Assembly (NCBI RefSeq): GCF_051201685.1
Contig: NZ_CP179213.1
Coordinates: forward strand, 3,038,001 to 3,102,000
DNA length: 64,000 nt
Source: Luminiphilus sp051201685
GTDB lineage: Bacteria; Pseudomonadota; Gammaproteobacteria; Pseudomonadales; Halieaceae
Direction of reading: 5' to 3'
Positions 63,273 to 64,000 of this stretch are shown one piece after another. The notes under the pieces were generated by a model that was given only the letters and a program-made list of their open reading frames with translations, was not told where the DNA came from and ran no database searches. Each line of letters opens with the position of its first letter. Position 1 is the stretch's first letter. The position numbers and the translations under genes are program-made.

Positions 63273-63284
63273 GTGACATGTCAC
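63273..63284. promoter_or_regulatory. Perfect palindrome in a divergent promoter region
   Basis: GTGACATGTCAC is a 12-bp perfect palindrome with a further GACATG just after it. It lies between the amidohydrolase and the divergent acyl-CoA synthetase, next to TTTACA (63265), a possible -35 box. It is a candidate operator, e.g. for a TetR-type lipid regulator, but no -10 of good quality was found. Confidence 0.35.
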
Positions 63285-63380
63285 ATGACATGCTTTGCCA
63301 TACAGATATCCTATGATGACCTGCGCAGTGTGCCCGAGCACCCGTACAAACCAAACATCCTTGCTAGAGACGAGATCACT

Positions 63381-64000
63381 ATGCTGAAGTCGCACTTTTC
63401 CGCTATCTGGGAGTCAGTCGCTGATGCTGTGCCCGATCACATTGCACTGATTCAGGGTAAGCGCCGCATAACGTGGCGTGACTATGAAGGTCGTTCTGCA
63501 AAACTCGCCCAAGGACTGATGGAAGCGGGGCTAGGCAAACATGCCAAGGTGGGTATGTACCTATACAACTCGCCGGAGTATGCGGAAACCAATTTTGCCG
63601 CCTTAAAAATTGGCGGCGTACCGATCAATGTCAACTACCGGTATCTCGATGAGGAGCTGTTTTACCTCCTTGAGAATGCCGACGTTGAAGCTCTGGTGTT
63701 TCATCGGTCGCTGGGAAACAGGGTGACACGAATATGCCATCGGCTGCCCCAACTAAAAGTAATGATCTCTGTTGACGATGGCGCGCCAGAAGATGACTCA
63801 GAAGAACCGTCAGCGGCAATACCTTACGAAACCCTCATCGCCAAAAACTCCGGTGCGGCACGCATAACCCCTGAAGGGGATGAGATTTATATGTTTTACA
63901 CCGGTGGCACAACGGGTATGCCTAAGGGGGTCATGTACCCCGTAAAGGATTTCACCGAGTTTTTCATGCGCGGGTTCCCATCTATGATCGGAATTAGCCC
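63381..64000 (+). CDS. AMP-binding acyl-CoA synthetase, partial (C-terminus beyond right edge)
   Basis: 206 codons from ATG 63381 to the window end. The N-terminal part of an adenylate-forming enzyme is clear: VPDHIALIQGKRRITWRDYE, GMYLYNSPEYAETNFAALKI, GGVPINVNYRYLDEELFYLL, and the P-loop IYMFYTGGTTGMPKGVMYPV. YTGGTTGMPKGV is seen in acyl-CoA synthetases acting on bulky substrates such as steroid side chains, but the substrate cannot be fixed from this half. It is divergent from the amidohydrolase. Confidence 0.88.
   Translation, partial: MLKSHFSAIWESVADAVPDHIALIQGKRRITWRDYEGRSAKLAQGLMEAGLGKHAKVGMYLYNSPEYAETNFAALKIGGVPINVNYRYLDEELFYLLENADVEALVFHRSLGNRVTRICHRLPQLKVMISVDDGAPEDDSEEPSAAIPYETLIAKNSGAARITPEGDEIYMFYTGGTTGMPKGVMYPVKDFTEFFMRGFPSMIGIS

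Overview
The window looks like chromosome of a marine, aerobic, Gram-negative gammaproteobacterium, most plausibly of the Cellvibrionales type (Halieaceae/Spongiibacteraceae-like). This is inferred from protein families only: an intracellular beta-1,3-glucan (laminarin) cluster, a TonB-dependent receptor, Cus-type RND metal efflux, type-A PutA, SppA, paired glutathione transferases, ExaC-type aldehyde dehydrogenase, acyl-CoA synthetases and a neutral ceramidase. No taxonomic marker gene is present.

Layout. 1-3.1 kb: small secreted or membrane proteins, including a DUF5329 gene cut by the left edge and a DUF805 gene with a frameshift in a T7 run. 3.2-6.6 kb: an orphan terminator, a membrane protein/XRE regulator pair behind repeated operator-like sites, and a DUF1254/DUF1214 protein flanked by two ~98-bp repeats, then tRNA-Thr(CGU). 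6.7-15.1 kb: laminarin-oligosaccharide cluster with two GH17 enzymes, a giant glucan phosphorylase (GH149/GH161 type), a GPH-family sugar symporter and a GH2-like TIM-barrel enzyme. None of the enzymes has a signal peptide, so they should work together in the cytoplasm on imported oligosaccharides. A patatin-like lipase follows.

16.8-30.8 kb: tRNA-Val(GAC) carrying an integrated island. A complete tyrosine recombinase starts 100 bp after the tRNA; 49 bp of the tRNA 3' part recur at the far end, and imperfect inverted repeats lie just inside both junctions. The cargo is recombination-associated small genes, an alpha/beta hydrolase behind a G18 tract, and a one-direction copper/silver-type resistance cluster (CusF-like, Met/His-rich protein, CusC, CusB with fused CusF domain, CusA, CopC, CopD, MerR regulator).

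30.8-35.2 kb: Lrp-type regulator and putA lie between two tRNA-Val-derived repeat regions. Each region contains an array of four hairpins with conserved loops and covarying stems, inserted where the tRNA T-loop would be. This is the least explained structure in the window. 35.4-42.4 kb: a tightly overlapping operon of His-rich secreted protein, TonB receptor, ABC ATPase, two DUF3526 permeases and a periplasmic AstE/AspA-like metallo-deacylase, probably for metal or metallophore handling. 42.7-64 kb: SppA, two convergent DUF1254 paralogues, a c-type-haem protein with a Tat-exported DUF1501-like partner, two GSTs, an S1-domain protein, a 2OG-Fe(II) oxygenase, ExaC-type ALDH, acyl-CoA synthetase, ceramidase, amidohydrolase and a second acyl-CoA synthetase cut by the right edge.

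All assignments come from reading motifs and overall similarity from memory; no database search was run.
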